From: SIG588 sp045654545
Lineage (GTDB): Bacteria; Bacillota; Clostridia; Oscillospirales; Acutalibacteraceae
DNA length: 11,033 nucleotides
Direction of reading: 5' to 3'
Assembly: GCA_045654545.1 (NCBI GenBank)
Contig: JAZONO010000160.1
Coordinates: 1-11,033, forward strand
The position numbers were made by a program, and so were the translations under genes. This document shows positions 1-6,295 of this stretch, piece after piece; position 1 is the stretch's first letter; the number at the start of each line of letters is the position of its first letter. The notes under the pieces are model-generated. The model ran no database searches. It worked only from the letters and a program-made list of their open reading frames with translations, and was not told where the DNA came from.

Positions 1-71
1 AAACCCGAACCCGCCTCAAAGCAGACATTGCTCGCAGTATCTTCTTGCTGTAGTTTTGCGGCAATGTCACC

Positions 72-98
72 GAGAATGAGCACTACGCGCTCATTCTC
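72..98. repeat. Perfect 10-bp hairpin
   Basis: GAGAATGAGC at 72-81 is mirrored by GCTCATTCTC at 89-98, leaving a 7-base loop. No T-run follows on either strand, so it is not a standard terminator. It is one sub-hairpin of the palindromic block at 1-341. Confidence 0.7.
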
Positions 99-149
99 CC
101 AATATGGGTGAAACCTTAAATGTTGGTGCTTTTCGCTTCGCTCGTTCTC

Positions 150-167
150 GTAAGGCGAAAGCCTTAC
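150..167. repeat. 7-bp hairpin with GAAA tetraloop
   Basis: GTAAGGC (150-156) and GCCTTAC (161-167) enclose GAAA when read on the plus strand. GNRA loops are characteristic of stable RNA hairpins, so if the block is transcribed on the plus strand this arm would fold well. On the minus strand the loop would read TTTC. Confidence 0.65.
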
Positions 168-221
168 TTCGCCCGGCCGAAACAAAAATCCCTCAAAATC
201 TCCTCGCTTTGAGGTCGCAGA

Positions 222-327
222 TTTTGGGAAGAGCGGATTTTTGTTCAGTCGCGGCAAAAGCGCAGCCAATACTCCCGTATTGGCGAGCAATTTAACAATG
301 GATGAGCGAAAATCCGCCTTCCCAAAA
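222..327. repeat. Long imperfect inverted repeat flanking an inner hairpin
   Basis: Bases 222-241 pair with 309-327 (19 pairs, one bulged A at 232). Between them lies the perfect 8-bp stem 265-272/277-284. On the minus strand this sequence follows the SpoIID-like stop codon directly, so it would form the 3' end of that transcript. It lacks a clean GC stem plus U-tract, so calling it a terminator would be speculative. Confidence 0.55.
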
Positions 328-339
328 CGGAGTTCGGGT

Positions 340-1332
340 TTAATTGCTCACCCTAACACCTGTATAGTAGTATTCCAAAATTTCACGGTAGGTCTTGCCC
401 TCCTTCGCCAGACAGTTGGCACCGTACTGGCTCATGCCTACACCGTGCCCGTACCCTTCGGTGGCAAAGACGAAACCGCGCTCGTCATCAAACGTGAGGT
501 CAAACACGGCGGAACGCAGGTTGAACAATCCGCGCAGTTGCCGCCCTGTCAGCACCTTGTCGCCCACCGTGACGGCGGTGACGGTGCCGGAAGCGGAACG
601 GGTGATGTGCGCAAGATCCACCCATTGGGTCGCCTCACCCGACAGGGTGACGTCCAGCGTTTTCACCGCATCGGCAAATGCCGTCACCGACACCTCCACG
701 GTGGCGTGATAGGTGTCCGCCGCCGTATCGCCGGGCGAGGTAACCGCTTTGAGATAGGGGAGATCGCGCCCCCAAATCACCCCGGCCGTTTCGGTCTGTT
801 CGGCAGACATGGCATGATACACCGCCATGATGATCTCTCCGTCGTAGCGAATGAGTTCGCCGTACACCGCATCCACCGCTTGTGCTAATTTTTGATAATA
901 TGCATCGAATTGGTCGCCCCATCGCGCTTTCATCCCCTCCACCGTGTACAGCGTGGGAAAGGTGGAGGGCACGTCCGAAAAATCCGCCTCCTCGCCGTCG
1001 GCACGTGCCTCTTCGCGTTGATAGCAATAGTACGTATACGCCGCCACCGCCTGCGCCTTCAACGCTTCGGGGTGATAGGAGGGATACATCTCTGCTGCCA
1101 ACGTGCCAATGAGAAAATCCCGTTCGCTCATCTCGACAATGTTGCCCGATGCGGCATCCAATACACGAAAGGCCTCCTCCGCCGAGACCGGAAGCTCGTC
1201 CGTTTCGGGTGGTGCCGACACCGTGGGTGGGGGTGCGGTATCGTTTGTTTTCGCAAGCAATCCGTAAGAGGGCAAAGGCAACAGCATCATCACCGCCACC
1301 GTGCCCACGGTCAGCCATACATATCCTTTCAT
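340..1332 (-). CDS. spoIID: SpoIID/LytB-type peptidoglycan lytic transglycosylase (stage II sporulation protein D-like)
   Basis: 330-residue protein of the SpoIID/LytB family. SpoIID cleaves peptidoglycan glycan strands during engulfment of the forespore, acting outside the membrane with SpoIIP and SpoIIM. An N-terminal hydrophobic segment (about residues 3-26) without a lipobox cysteine suggests a signal anchor. A Pro/Thr-rich linker follows. The family hallmarks are visible: AAEMYPSYHPEALKAQAVAAYT with Glu81 as the expected catalytic acid, YHAMSAEQTE (about 172-181), DLPYLKAVTSPGD (190-202), GYGHGVGMSQYGA (293-305) and the C-terminal ILEYYYTGV. The start at 1332 is chosen because AGAAAGGA (1341-1348) lies 8 bases upstream; ATGs further upstream lack a site. 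Where many clostridial SpoIIDs carry two zinc-binding cysteines (consensus like CTDPSHCQ) this protein has FSDVPSTFPT. A SpoIID-like paralogue such as a LytB amidase enhancer cannot be excluded. No promoter was recognised. Confidence 0.88.
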   Translation of the reverse strand: MKGYVWLTVGTVAVMMLLPLPSYGLLAKTNDTAPPPTVSAPPETDELPVSAEEAFRVLDAASGNIVEMSERDFLIGTLAAEMYPSYHPEALKAQAVAAYTYYCYQREEARADGEEADFSDVPSTFPTLYTVEGMKARWGDQFDAYYQKLAQAVDAVYGELIRYDGEIIMAVYHAMSAEQTETAGVIWGRDLPYLKAVTSPGDTAADTYHATVEVSVTAFADAVKTLDVTLSGEATQWVDLAHITRSASGTVTAVTVGDKVLTGRQLRGLFNLRSAVFDLTFDDERGFVFATEGYGHGVGMSQYGANCLAKEGKTYREILEYYYTGVRVSN

Positions 1333-1340
1333 ACACAACA

Positions 1341-1348
1341 TCCTTTCT
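1341..1348 (-). promoter_or_regulatory. Ribosome binding site of the SpoIID-like gene
   Basis: On the minus strand the sequence reads AGAAAGGA, 8 bases before the ATG at 1332-1330. It decides the start: the longer frame opening at 1401 has no comparable site and would add 23 residues ahead of the signal-like segment. Confidence 0.75.
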
Positions 1349-1463
1349 GAATAAAGAAATGAAAAAACCTTCATTTTTTGACACCGATTCCTGAAAAACA
1401 CGCCGTGAAATTCGAAAAACTGAAATTTCGCACCATTTTACTTTCATTTTTCAAAAAATCGCC

Positions 1464-1492
1464 TTGACAAACCGTGTAAAAGGGGGTAGAAT
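1464..1492 (+). promoter_or_regulatory. Sigma-A promoter for citrate synthase
   Basis: A perfect -35 box TTGACA at 1464-1469 and a -10 box TAGAAT at 1487-1492 are separated by exactly 17 bases. Transcription would begin near 1499, giving a leader of about 50 bases before the ATG at 1549. It lies in the 216-base divergent region shared with the SpoIID-like gene. Confidence 0.88.
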
Positions 1493-1509
1493 GAAATTTA
1501 AGTATTGTA

Positions 1510-1530
1510 TATCCCTTAAAATGGGGGATA
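1510..1530 (+). other. Leader hairpin upstream of citrate synthase
   Basis: TATCCC (1510-1515) pairs with GGGATA (1525-1530) around a 9-base loop, within the predicted 5' leader and just before the possible ribosome binding sites GAAAGG (1531-1536) and GGGAAG (1540-1545). It could affect translation or be a protein-binding operator. The 6-bp stem may also be chance. Confidence 0.35.
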
Positions 1531-1548
1531 GAAAGGTCTGGGAAGATT

Positions 1549-2898
1549 ATGGCATTTGCATCCTCGCTCCTTCCATCGTTATGCGAAGAGCTTCACAAAC
1601 ATGAGCGGTTTTCCAACGAAACCTATGAAAAATATAACGTAAAGCGCGGCTTGCGCAACGCGGACGGTACCGGTGTGATGGCCGGGTTGACCCGTGTGTG
1701 CAACGTGCACGGTTACGTGCTGGATGAAGGCGAGAAGTTCCCTGTGGAAGGGCGCCTGACCTACCGTGGGCAAAACATCGAAGAGCTGGTCAACGGCTGT
1801 ATGCAAGAGAACCGCTTCGGGTTTGAAGAGGTCGTGTGGCTGTTGCTGTTCGGCACGCTTCCCACAGCGAAACAACTGCGCGATCTGCGCACGATTTTGG
1901 CGGAATACCGCGAGTTGCCGGAATATTTTGCGGAGGATATGATCATCAAAGCACCTTCGCCCAACATTATGAACCAACTCGGTCGCTCGGTGCTGGCGCT
2001 GTATTCGTACGATGAAAAAGCGGATGATCTGTCGTTGCAGAACGTGCTCGAGCAGGAGTTGAAACTGATCGCACGGATGCCCACCATTATGACCTATGCC
2101 TATCAGGTGAAGCGCCGTCACTACGATCACAAGAGTATGTTTTTCCATCCCGTGCCGCAGAATCTGTCCATTGCGGAATCCATTCTGTACAGCATGCGCC
2201 CTGACAAGAGCTACACCCAGGAAGAAGCGAAGTTGCTTGACCTGTGTTTGATGTTGCATGCGGAACACGGTGGCGGTAACAACTCCACCTTCACCACCCG
2301 TGTGCTGTCCTCGTCGGGCACCGATACCTACGCCACCATTGCAGGGGCGATCGGATCGCTGAAAGGACACAAGCACGGCGGTGCCAACATCAAAGTGATG
2401 CAGATGTTGAAATATCTGAAAGAGGGTATTTCCAACTGGCGTGACGATGATGAAGTGGCGAATTTCTTGGCGCGTATCATTCGCGGCGAAGAAGGGGATC
2501 ACAGCGGTCTGGTCTACGGTATGGGTCACGCGGTGTACACCTTGTCCGATCCGCGTGCCGTGATTTTGAAGAAACATGCGCGTGATTTGGCGGAAGATCG
2601 CGGATTCGGGGATGAATTCCGTTTGCTGGAAACGGTGGAACGTCTCACGCCGCAAGTGTTCGCCGAAGTGAAGGGCAGCAACAAGGCAATGTGTGCCAAC
2701 GTGGATATGTATTCGGGTCTTGTGTACAAAGCACTCGGCATCCCGTCGGAACTGTTCACACCGCTGTTTGCGGTGGCGCGTTGTGCCGGTTGGTGTGCAC
2801 ATCGCACCGAAGAGTTGTATACCGCCAGCCGCATTATGCGTCCGGCATACAAATCGCTGGCGAAATCGGCGGAATACGTGCCGATGGATATGCGATAA
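1549..2898 (+). CDS. gltA: Citrate synthase
   Basis: 449-residue citrate synthase, condensing acetyl-CoA and oxaloacetate to citrate in the cytoplasm, the entry to the TCA or glutamate branch. Recognisable sites: HAEHGGGNNS (237-246, His240 as catalytic His), GHKHGGAN (273-280, His276), GMGHAVYTLSDPRA (324-337, with substrate-binding His327 and Arg336), ANVDMYSG (383-390, Asp386 as catalytic Asp) and ARCAGWCAH (410-418, Arg411). The N-terminal YEKYNVKRGLRNADGTGV (27-44) followed by GLTRVCNVHGY is the type I know from clostridial citrate synthases. The ATG is the first in frame, but its ribosome site is poor: GGGAAG sits only 3 bases away and GAAAGG 12 bases away. It is the first gene of a unit with the membrane protein 12 bases downstream. 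A 2-methylcitrate synthase activity is possible, but no propionate genes are nearby. Confidence 0.96.
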   Translation: MAFASSLLPSLCEELHKHERFSNETYEKYNVKRGLRNADGTGVMAGLTRVCNVHGYVLDEGEKFPVEGRLTYRGQNIEELVNGCMQENRFGFEEVVWLLLFGTLPTAKQLRDLRTILAEYRELPEYFAEDMIIKAPSPNIMNQLGRSVLALYSYDEKADDLSLQNVLEQELKLIARMPTIMTYAYQVKRRHYDHKSMFFHPVPQNLSIAESILYSMRPDKSYTQEEAKLLDLCLMLHAEHGGGNNSTFTTRVLSSSGTDTYATIAGAIGSLKGHKHGGANIKVMQMLKYLKEGISNWRDDDEVANFLARIIRGEEGDHSGLVYGMGHAVYTLSDPRAVILKKHARDLAEDRGFGDEFRLLETVERLTPQVFAEVKGSNKAMCANVDMYSGLVYKALGIPSELFTPLFAVARCAGWCAHRTEELYTASRIMRPAYKSLAKSAEYVPMDMR

Positions 2899-2910
2899 GG
2901 AGAAACCGTT

Positions 2911-3942
2911 ATGCGTAACAAAATGCTTGGTTTGGCGATGTTGGTGGGCACCGTGTCGGTCACGGTGTGGCGCGTGCTCAGCTTGCCTGCCACAGCGGGC
3001 AATGGCAATGCGCTCACCCACATCAATTACCCCTTGCTCATCGCGATGGCGGTGGTGGCGGCGGTACTGTTTTTGCTTGGTCGTGCCAAGCAAGAATACA
3101 CCGCGCCTGCACGTGAAAACCGTGTGCTGTCGGCGAGCGGTGCGGCGTTTGGCGCCGTGCTCACCGTAAGTTCGCTGCGGGACATCGTGCGGTTTATGTG
3201 GAAAGGGGTCGCGCCGGCGCCGTTTGCCCAACTGGTCAGCACAGCGGATCGATTGTTGTTGTCGGTGTCGATGTTAAGCGGCTTTTTCGGCGGTCTGTTC
3301 CTGACCGTATGGTTTTTGGGGTTGTTTTTCTCGCCCGATCGCCCGTTCCGCTGGTGGGGGCGCCGCATCTTGGCTGTCGGCGGCATTTTGACGGGTGCCA
3401 TCACCTTCCTCCTGTTCTTCAAAGGGTATCAAACCGATATGAGCACGTTGGTGGCAACCGACGGTACACGGCAAATGGTGTTGATCCTCCCGTTGGCGTT
3501 GGCCGTGGTGGGCGGCGTTGCCATCGGCCTTTCCTCGGTGCGCGCGGCGCAACACCACACCTTTTCGAAAAAGTGGCTGTGGCTGTTGTTGCCGCTGTGG
3601 GCGTTTACCCGTTTGGCACGCTACAACGTGGCATTTGCCTCGTCGGTGGACATTTCGCCTGCGGTGTATGAGCTTTTTCTGTATGCGTTGATACTGCTGT
3701 TCTTGCTGGAAACGGCGAAATATATGTCGGGTGCCGAGAAAACCGCCCGTTACCTGCGCGGATTGGCGGCGGCAACGGCGGCGCTTTCGGTGGCGGCAAG
3801 TGTGTCGCGCTTGGTCCTCCTCGTTGTGGGGCAGACGGCGGCGGTGGCGTATTGCCCCATCCCTTCGGTGATCGAAGCGGCACTCGGTGTGTTTGCGGCG
3901 GTGCTGGCCATGACCCTTTCGGAGAGGATTCCCCGTCATTAG
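2911..3942 (+). CDS. Polytopic membrane protein of unknown function
   Basis: 343 residues, not recognised as any family. Hydrophobic segments at about residues 5-22, 41-57, 113-140, 152-171, 188-208, 221-238, 252-268, 284-308 and 319-336, plus a weaker one at 74-88, suggest 8-10 membrane helices. Basic loops such as GRAKQEYTAPARENR and RPFRWWGRR lie between helices. There is no signal peptidase site, no ATPase motif and no obvious transporter signature. AAGGAG, which begins inside the citrate synthase stop codon, lies 8 bases before the ATG, so it is almost certainly co-transcribed with citrate synthase. It ends just before a terminator. Its position might suggest a link to citrate or dicarboxylate metabolism, but nothing in the sequence proves transport. 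A general housekeeping membrane protein is equally possible. Confidence 0.85.
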   Translation: MRNKMLGLAMLVGTVSVTVWRVLSLPATAGNGNALTHINYPLLIAMAVVAAVLFLLGRAKQEYTAPARENRVLSASGAAFGAVLTVSSLRDIVRFMWKGVAPAPFAQLVSTADRLLLSVSMLSGFFGGLFLTVWFLGLFFSPDRPFRWWGRRILAVGGILTGAITFLLFFKGYQTDMSTLVATDGTRQMVLILPLALAVVGGVAIGLSSVRAAQHHTFSKKWLWLLLPLWAFTRLARYNVAFASSVDISPAVYELFLYALILLFLLETAKYMSGAEKTARYLRGLAAATAALSVAASVSRLVLLVVGQTAAVAYCPIPSVIEAALGVFAAVLAMTLSERIPRH

Positions 3943-3958
3943 GATGAATAATTCTGTG

Positions 3959-4005
3959 CAAAAGTGTGGAGTGTTTCGCTTGGAGCATTCACACTTTTGT
4001 TTTTT
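3959..4005 (+). terminator. Rho-independent terminator after the citrate synthase unit
   Basis: CAAAAGTGTG (3959-3968) pairs perfectly with CACACTTTTG (3990-3999), the stem extends inward with AGTG/CATT after a bulge, and six T follow (4000-4005). The stem is AT-rich for a terminator, so efficiency may be partial, but the position between a stop codon and the next promoter fits. Confidence 0.75.
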
Positions 4006-4037
4006 ATTGAGAATTTTTGTTTTTGGGCAAAATAAAC

Positions 4038-4066
4038 TTGAAAAAAATGCCGTTGCGCGGTATAAT
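4038..4066 (+). promoter_or_regulatory. Sigma-A promoter of the glycolytic operon
   Basis: TTGAAA at 4038-4043 and the perfect TATAAT at 4061-4066 are 17 bases apart. Start of transcription is expected near 4073, leaving a leader of about 80 bases before pgk in which I see no riboswitch or clear operator. Confidence 0.88.
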
Positions 4067-4153
4067 ACTGTCAAGGTAATAAAATGGGGGAGTAAGGGGT
4101 CTTTTGGAACTTTTACACCGCTCGCTATCCATATTTTTAAGGAGGAACTATCT

Positions 4154-5455
4154 ATGAACTACCTTAACAAAAAGACCATCGAAGACATCAACGTGTCCGG
4201 CAAGCGTTGCTTGGTGCGTTGCGACTTCAACGTGCCGCTGAAGGATGGCAAGATCGATGATGCCAAGCGTATCCTCGGCGCTCTGCCCACCATTCAGTAT
4301 CTGTTGGATAATGGTGCGGCCGTCATCCTCTGCTCCCACATGGGTCGTCCGCACAACGTGCTGAACGAAAAGGTGAAGCTGAACAAGAAGGAAGCAAAGA
4401 AGGTTGCCGAACTGCCCGAAAACGAGCAAGAAGCGGCGACGGCGGCTCTCCTCGAAAAAGCGAAGGACGACATCACCAAGTTGTCGTTGCAGGTTGTGGC
4501 GGATAAGCTCGCGGAACTGCTCGGCCGTGACGTGATCATGGCGAAAGACGTGGTGGGTGCGGATGCCAAGGCGAAAGCCGCGGCGTTGAAACCGGGCGAA
4601 GTGCTGTTGCTCGAAAACGTGCGTTTCCACGCAGAAGAAACCAAGAACGATCCCGCGTTTGCGAAGGAACTCGCTTCCATGGCCGATATCTTTGTGAACG
4701 ATGCGTTCGGCACGGCTCACCGTGCGCACGCTTCCACGGCCGGTGCGGCGGATTATCTGCCGGCTGTGTGCGGCTACCTCATTCAGAAGGAAATCCGCGT
4801 GATGGGCGGCGCTCTGGAAGATCCGAAGCGTCCGTTTGTGGCGATCCTCGGCGGTGCGAAAGTGTCGGATAAGATCGGCGTGATCAACAACCTGATCGAA
4901 AAGGTGGACACCCTCATCATCGGCGGCGGTATGGCGTACACTTTCTTTGCCGCGCAGGGTCACCAGGTCGGCACCTCCATCTGCGAGTACGACAAGCTGG
5001 ATCTCGCGCGTGACCTCATGGCGAAAGCGCGTGAGAAGGGCGTGAACTTCCTTCTGCCGGTCGATAACGTGATTTCGCGTGAATACGCGCCCGATGCTGT
5101 GCACATGCGTGTGTATTCCGACAGCATTCCGGACGGCTGGATGGGCATGGACATCGGCTCCATCACGCAGGAACTGTACGTGAAGACCTTGGAGGGTGCC
5201 GGCACCGTCATTTGGAACGGCCCGATGGGCGTGTCCGAATTCCCGAACTTTGCCCCCGGCACCGAAGCGGTGGCGAAGGGTGTTGCGGAAAGCGGCGCGA
5301 TCTCCATCATCGGCGGCGGCGACTCGGCTGCGGCTGTGGAGCGTCTCGGCTATGCCGATAAGATGACCCACATTTCCACCGGCGGCGGTGCGTCGCTCGA
5401 ATTCTTGGAAGGTTTGGAACTGCCGGGCATTGCTTGCTTGCAGGATCGTGACTAA
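4154..5455 (+). CDS. pgk: Phosphoglycerate kinase
   Basis: 433-residue phosphoglycerate kinase, interconverting 1,3-bisphosphoglycerate plus ADP with 3-phosphoglycerate plus ATP in glycolysis. Motifs in order: VRCDFNVPLKDG (21-32), SHMGRP (61-66), ENVRF (154-158), NDAFGTAHRAHAST (182-195), ILGGAKVSDKIGVI (231-244), GGGMAYTFF (257-265), WNGPMGVSEF (354-363), GGGDSAAAVE (387-396) and HISTGGGASLEFLEG (406-420). The protein is longer than the common 390-417 because the segment after SHMGRP (about 67-108) is expanded by a lysine/glutamate/alanine-rich stretch. The start at 4154 is chosen for AAGGAGG 8 bases upstream. The frame continues open to 3944, but that part crosses the upstream terminator and promoter, so it is not coding. 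First gene of a pgk-tpiA-gpmI operon. Confidence 0.97.
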   Translation: MNYLNKKTIEDINVSGKRCLVRCDFNVPLKDGKIDDAKRILGALPTIQYLLDNGAAVILCSHMGRPHNVLNEKVKLNKKEAKKVAELPENEQEAATAALLEKAKDDITKLSLQVVADKLAELLGRDVIMAKDVVGADAKAKAAALKPGEVLLLENVRFHAEETKNDPAFAKELASMADIFVNDAFGTAHRAHASTAGAADYLPAVCGYLIQKEIRVMGGALEDPKRPFVAILGGAKVSDKIGVINNLIEKVDTLIIGGGMAYTFFAAQGHQVGTSICEYDKLDLARDLMAKAREKGVNFLLPVDNVISREYAPDAVHMRVYSDSIPDGWMGMDIGSITQELYVKTLEGAGTVIWNGPMGVSEFPNFAPGTEAVAKGVAESGAISIIGGGDSAAAVERLGYADKMTHISTGGGASLEFLEGLELPGIACLQDRD

Positions 5456-5475
5456 TAGAAAAGGAGATACACATC

Positions 5476-6228
5476 ATGGGTAAGTATGTTATTGCTGGTA
5501 ACTGGAAAATGAACAAGACCCCTGCCGAAGCGACCGCGCTGATCAATGAGATCAAACTGCTCGTGGCGGATGCCGCGTGTGACGTGGTGGTGGGCGTTCC
5601 GTTTGTGGATCTGCCGGCGGCGTTGGAAGCTGTAAAAGGCTCGAACATCGGTGTGGCGGCACAGAACTGCCATTGGGAAAAGTCCGGTGCGTACACCGGT
5701 GAAATTTCGGCGGAAATGCTGGCGACGATGGGTGTCGGTTACGTCATCCTCGGTCACAGCGAGCGCCGCACCTATTTCGGCGATACCGATGAAACCGTTC
5801 AAAAGCGTATGCGTGCGGCTTTGGATGCCGGTCTCACCGTGATCCTCTGCGTGGGCGAATATCTCACCCAGCGCGAGCAGGGCGTGACCAACGAAGTGGT
5901 GGCAATGCAGACCAAGATCGCGCTCGGCGGCGTGTCGGCCGAAGAGATGGCACGTGTCATCATTGCGTATGAACCGGTGTGGGCGATCGGTACCGGTCGC
6001 ACCGCGACGGCGGAGCAGGCGAACGAAGTGTGCGCCATGATCCGCGAAACCATTGCCGGTCTGTACGACCAGGCGGTGGCGGATGCCGTGACGGTGCAGT
6101 ACGGCGGTTCGATGAACGCGGCAAACGCGGCGGAACTGCTCGCTCAGTCGGATGTGGACGGCGGCTTGATCGGCGGCGCATCGCTGAAGGCGGCGGACTT
6201 CTCGGTTATTGTTGCGGCTGCGAAATAA
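5476..6228 (+). CDS. tpiA: Triosephosphate isomerase
   Basis: 250-residue triosephosphate isomerase, interconverting dihydroxyacetone phosphate and glyceraldehyde 3-phosphate. Every active-site element is present: GNWKMNKT (Asn9... Lys11), GHSERR (93-98, electrophile His94), AYEPVWAIGTG (164-174, catalytic base Glu166 and flexible loop), YGGSM (209-213) and GGASLK (233-238) for phosphate binding. Length is normal. The AAAGGAG site lies 9 bases before the ATG, and only 20 bases separate it from pgk, so the two are co-transcribed. The distance to gpmI is 67 bases and contains a strong hairpin. Confidence 0.97.
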   Translation: MGKYVIAGNWKMNKTPAEATALINEIKLLVADAACDVVVGVPFVDLPAALEAVKGSNIGVAAQNCHWEKSGAYTGEISAEMLATMGVGYVILGHSERRTYFGDTDETVQKRMRAALDAGLTVILCVGEYLTQREQGVTNEVVAMQTKIALGGVSAEEMARVIIAYEPVWAIGTGRTATAEQANEVCAMIRETIAGLYDQAVADAVTVQYGGSMNAANAAELLAQSDVDGGLIGGASLKAADFSVIVAAAK

Positions 6229-6243
6229 GGATTTTACTGTCGA

Positions 6244-6269
6244 AACCCACTGTCGCACGACAGTGGGTT
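6244..6269 (+). other. Strong intercistronic hairpin between tpiA and gpmI
   Basis: AACCCACTGTC (6244-6254) and GACAGTGGGTT (6259-6269) form a perfect 11-bp stem around a 4-base loop GCAC. Only four T follow (CGATTTTCG), so it is not a full intrinsic terminator. It may act as a partial terminator, an mRNA processing or stability element that sets different levels of TpiA and GpmI, or a copy of a small dispersed palindrome. The gpmI ribosome binding site lies 11 bases further on. Confidence 0.7.
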
Positions 6270-6295
6270 CGATTTTCGGAAAGGAAGAAAACGGC

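Larger units (their letters stand above)
1..341. repeat. Palindromic intergenic block with terminal inverted repeats (MITE-like?)
   Basis: No convincing gene lies here. Bases 1-10 (AAACCCGAAC) are the exact reverse complement of 332-341, and just inside them a CCG is also matched after small gaps. Inside lie several smaller inverted repeats: 24-36 with 57-68 (one bulge), 72-81 with 89-98 (perfect 10 bp), 150-156 with 161-167 around a GAAA loop, 265-272 with 277-284 (perfect 8 bp), and 222-241 with 309-327 (19 pairs, one bulged A). The right terminal repeat overlaps the stop codon of the minus-strand SpoIID-like gene. This looks like a dispersed palindromic or miniature inverted-repeat element, but copy number cannot be seen from one window, and the left end may extend beyond base 1. 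A 63-codon reading frame inside (104-295) follows the repeat and is probably not a gene. Confidence 0.5.

Noticed and set aside
104..295. 63-codon plus-strand frame inside the left palindromic block
   Set aside because: It has no good ribosome site and its sequence follows the inverted repeats; no domain is recognisable.
1333..1401. Longer N-terminus of the SpoIID-like gene starting at 1401
   Set aside because: The added residues precede the signal-like segment and have no ribosome site, while the start at 1332 has AGAAAGGA at good spacing.
1579..3231. 550-codon minus-strand frame antisense to citrate synthase
   Set aside because: It is His/Arg-rich with no domain, and lies opposite a certain gene; such mirror frames are expected in GC-rich coding DNA. 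The same applies to 4148-5371, 6206-7723, 8164-9696 and 9880-10983.
3944..4153. In-frame upstream extension of pgk
   Set aside because: It crosses a terminator and the pgk promoter, and the ATG at 4154 has a strong AAGGAGG site and matches the family N-terminus.
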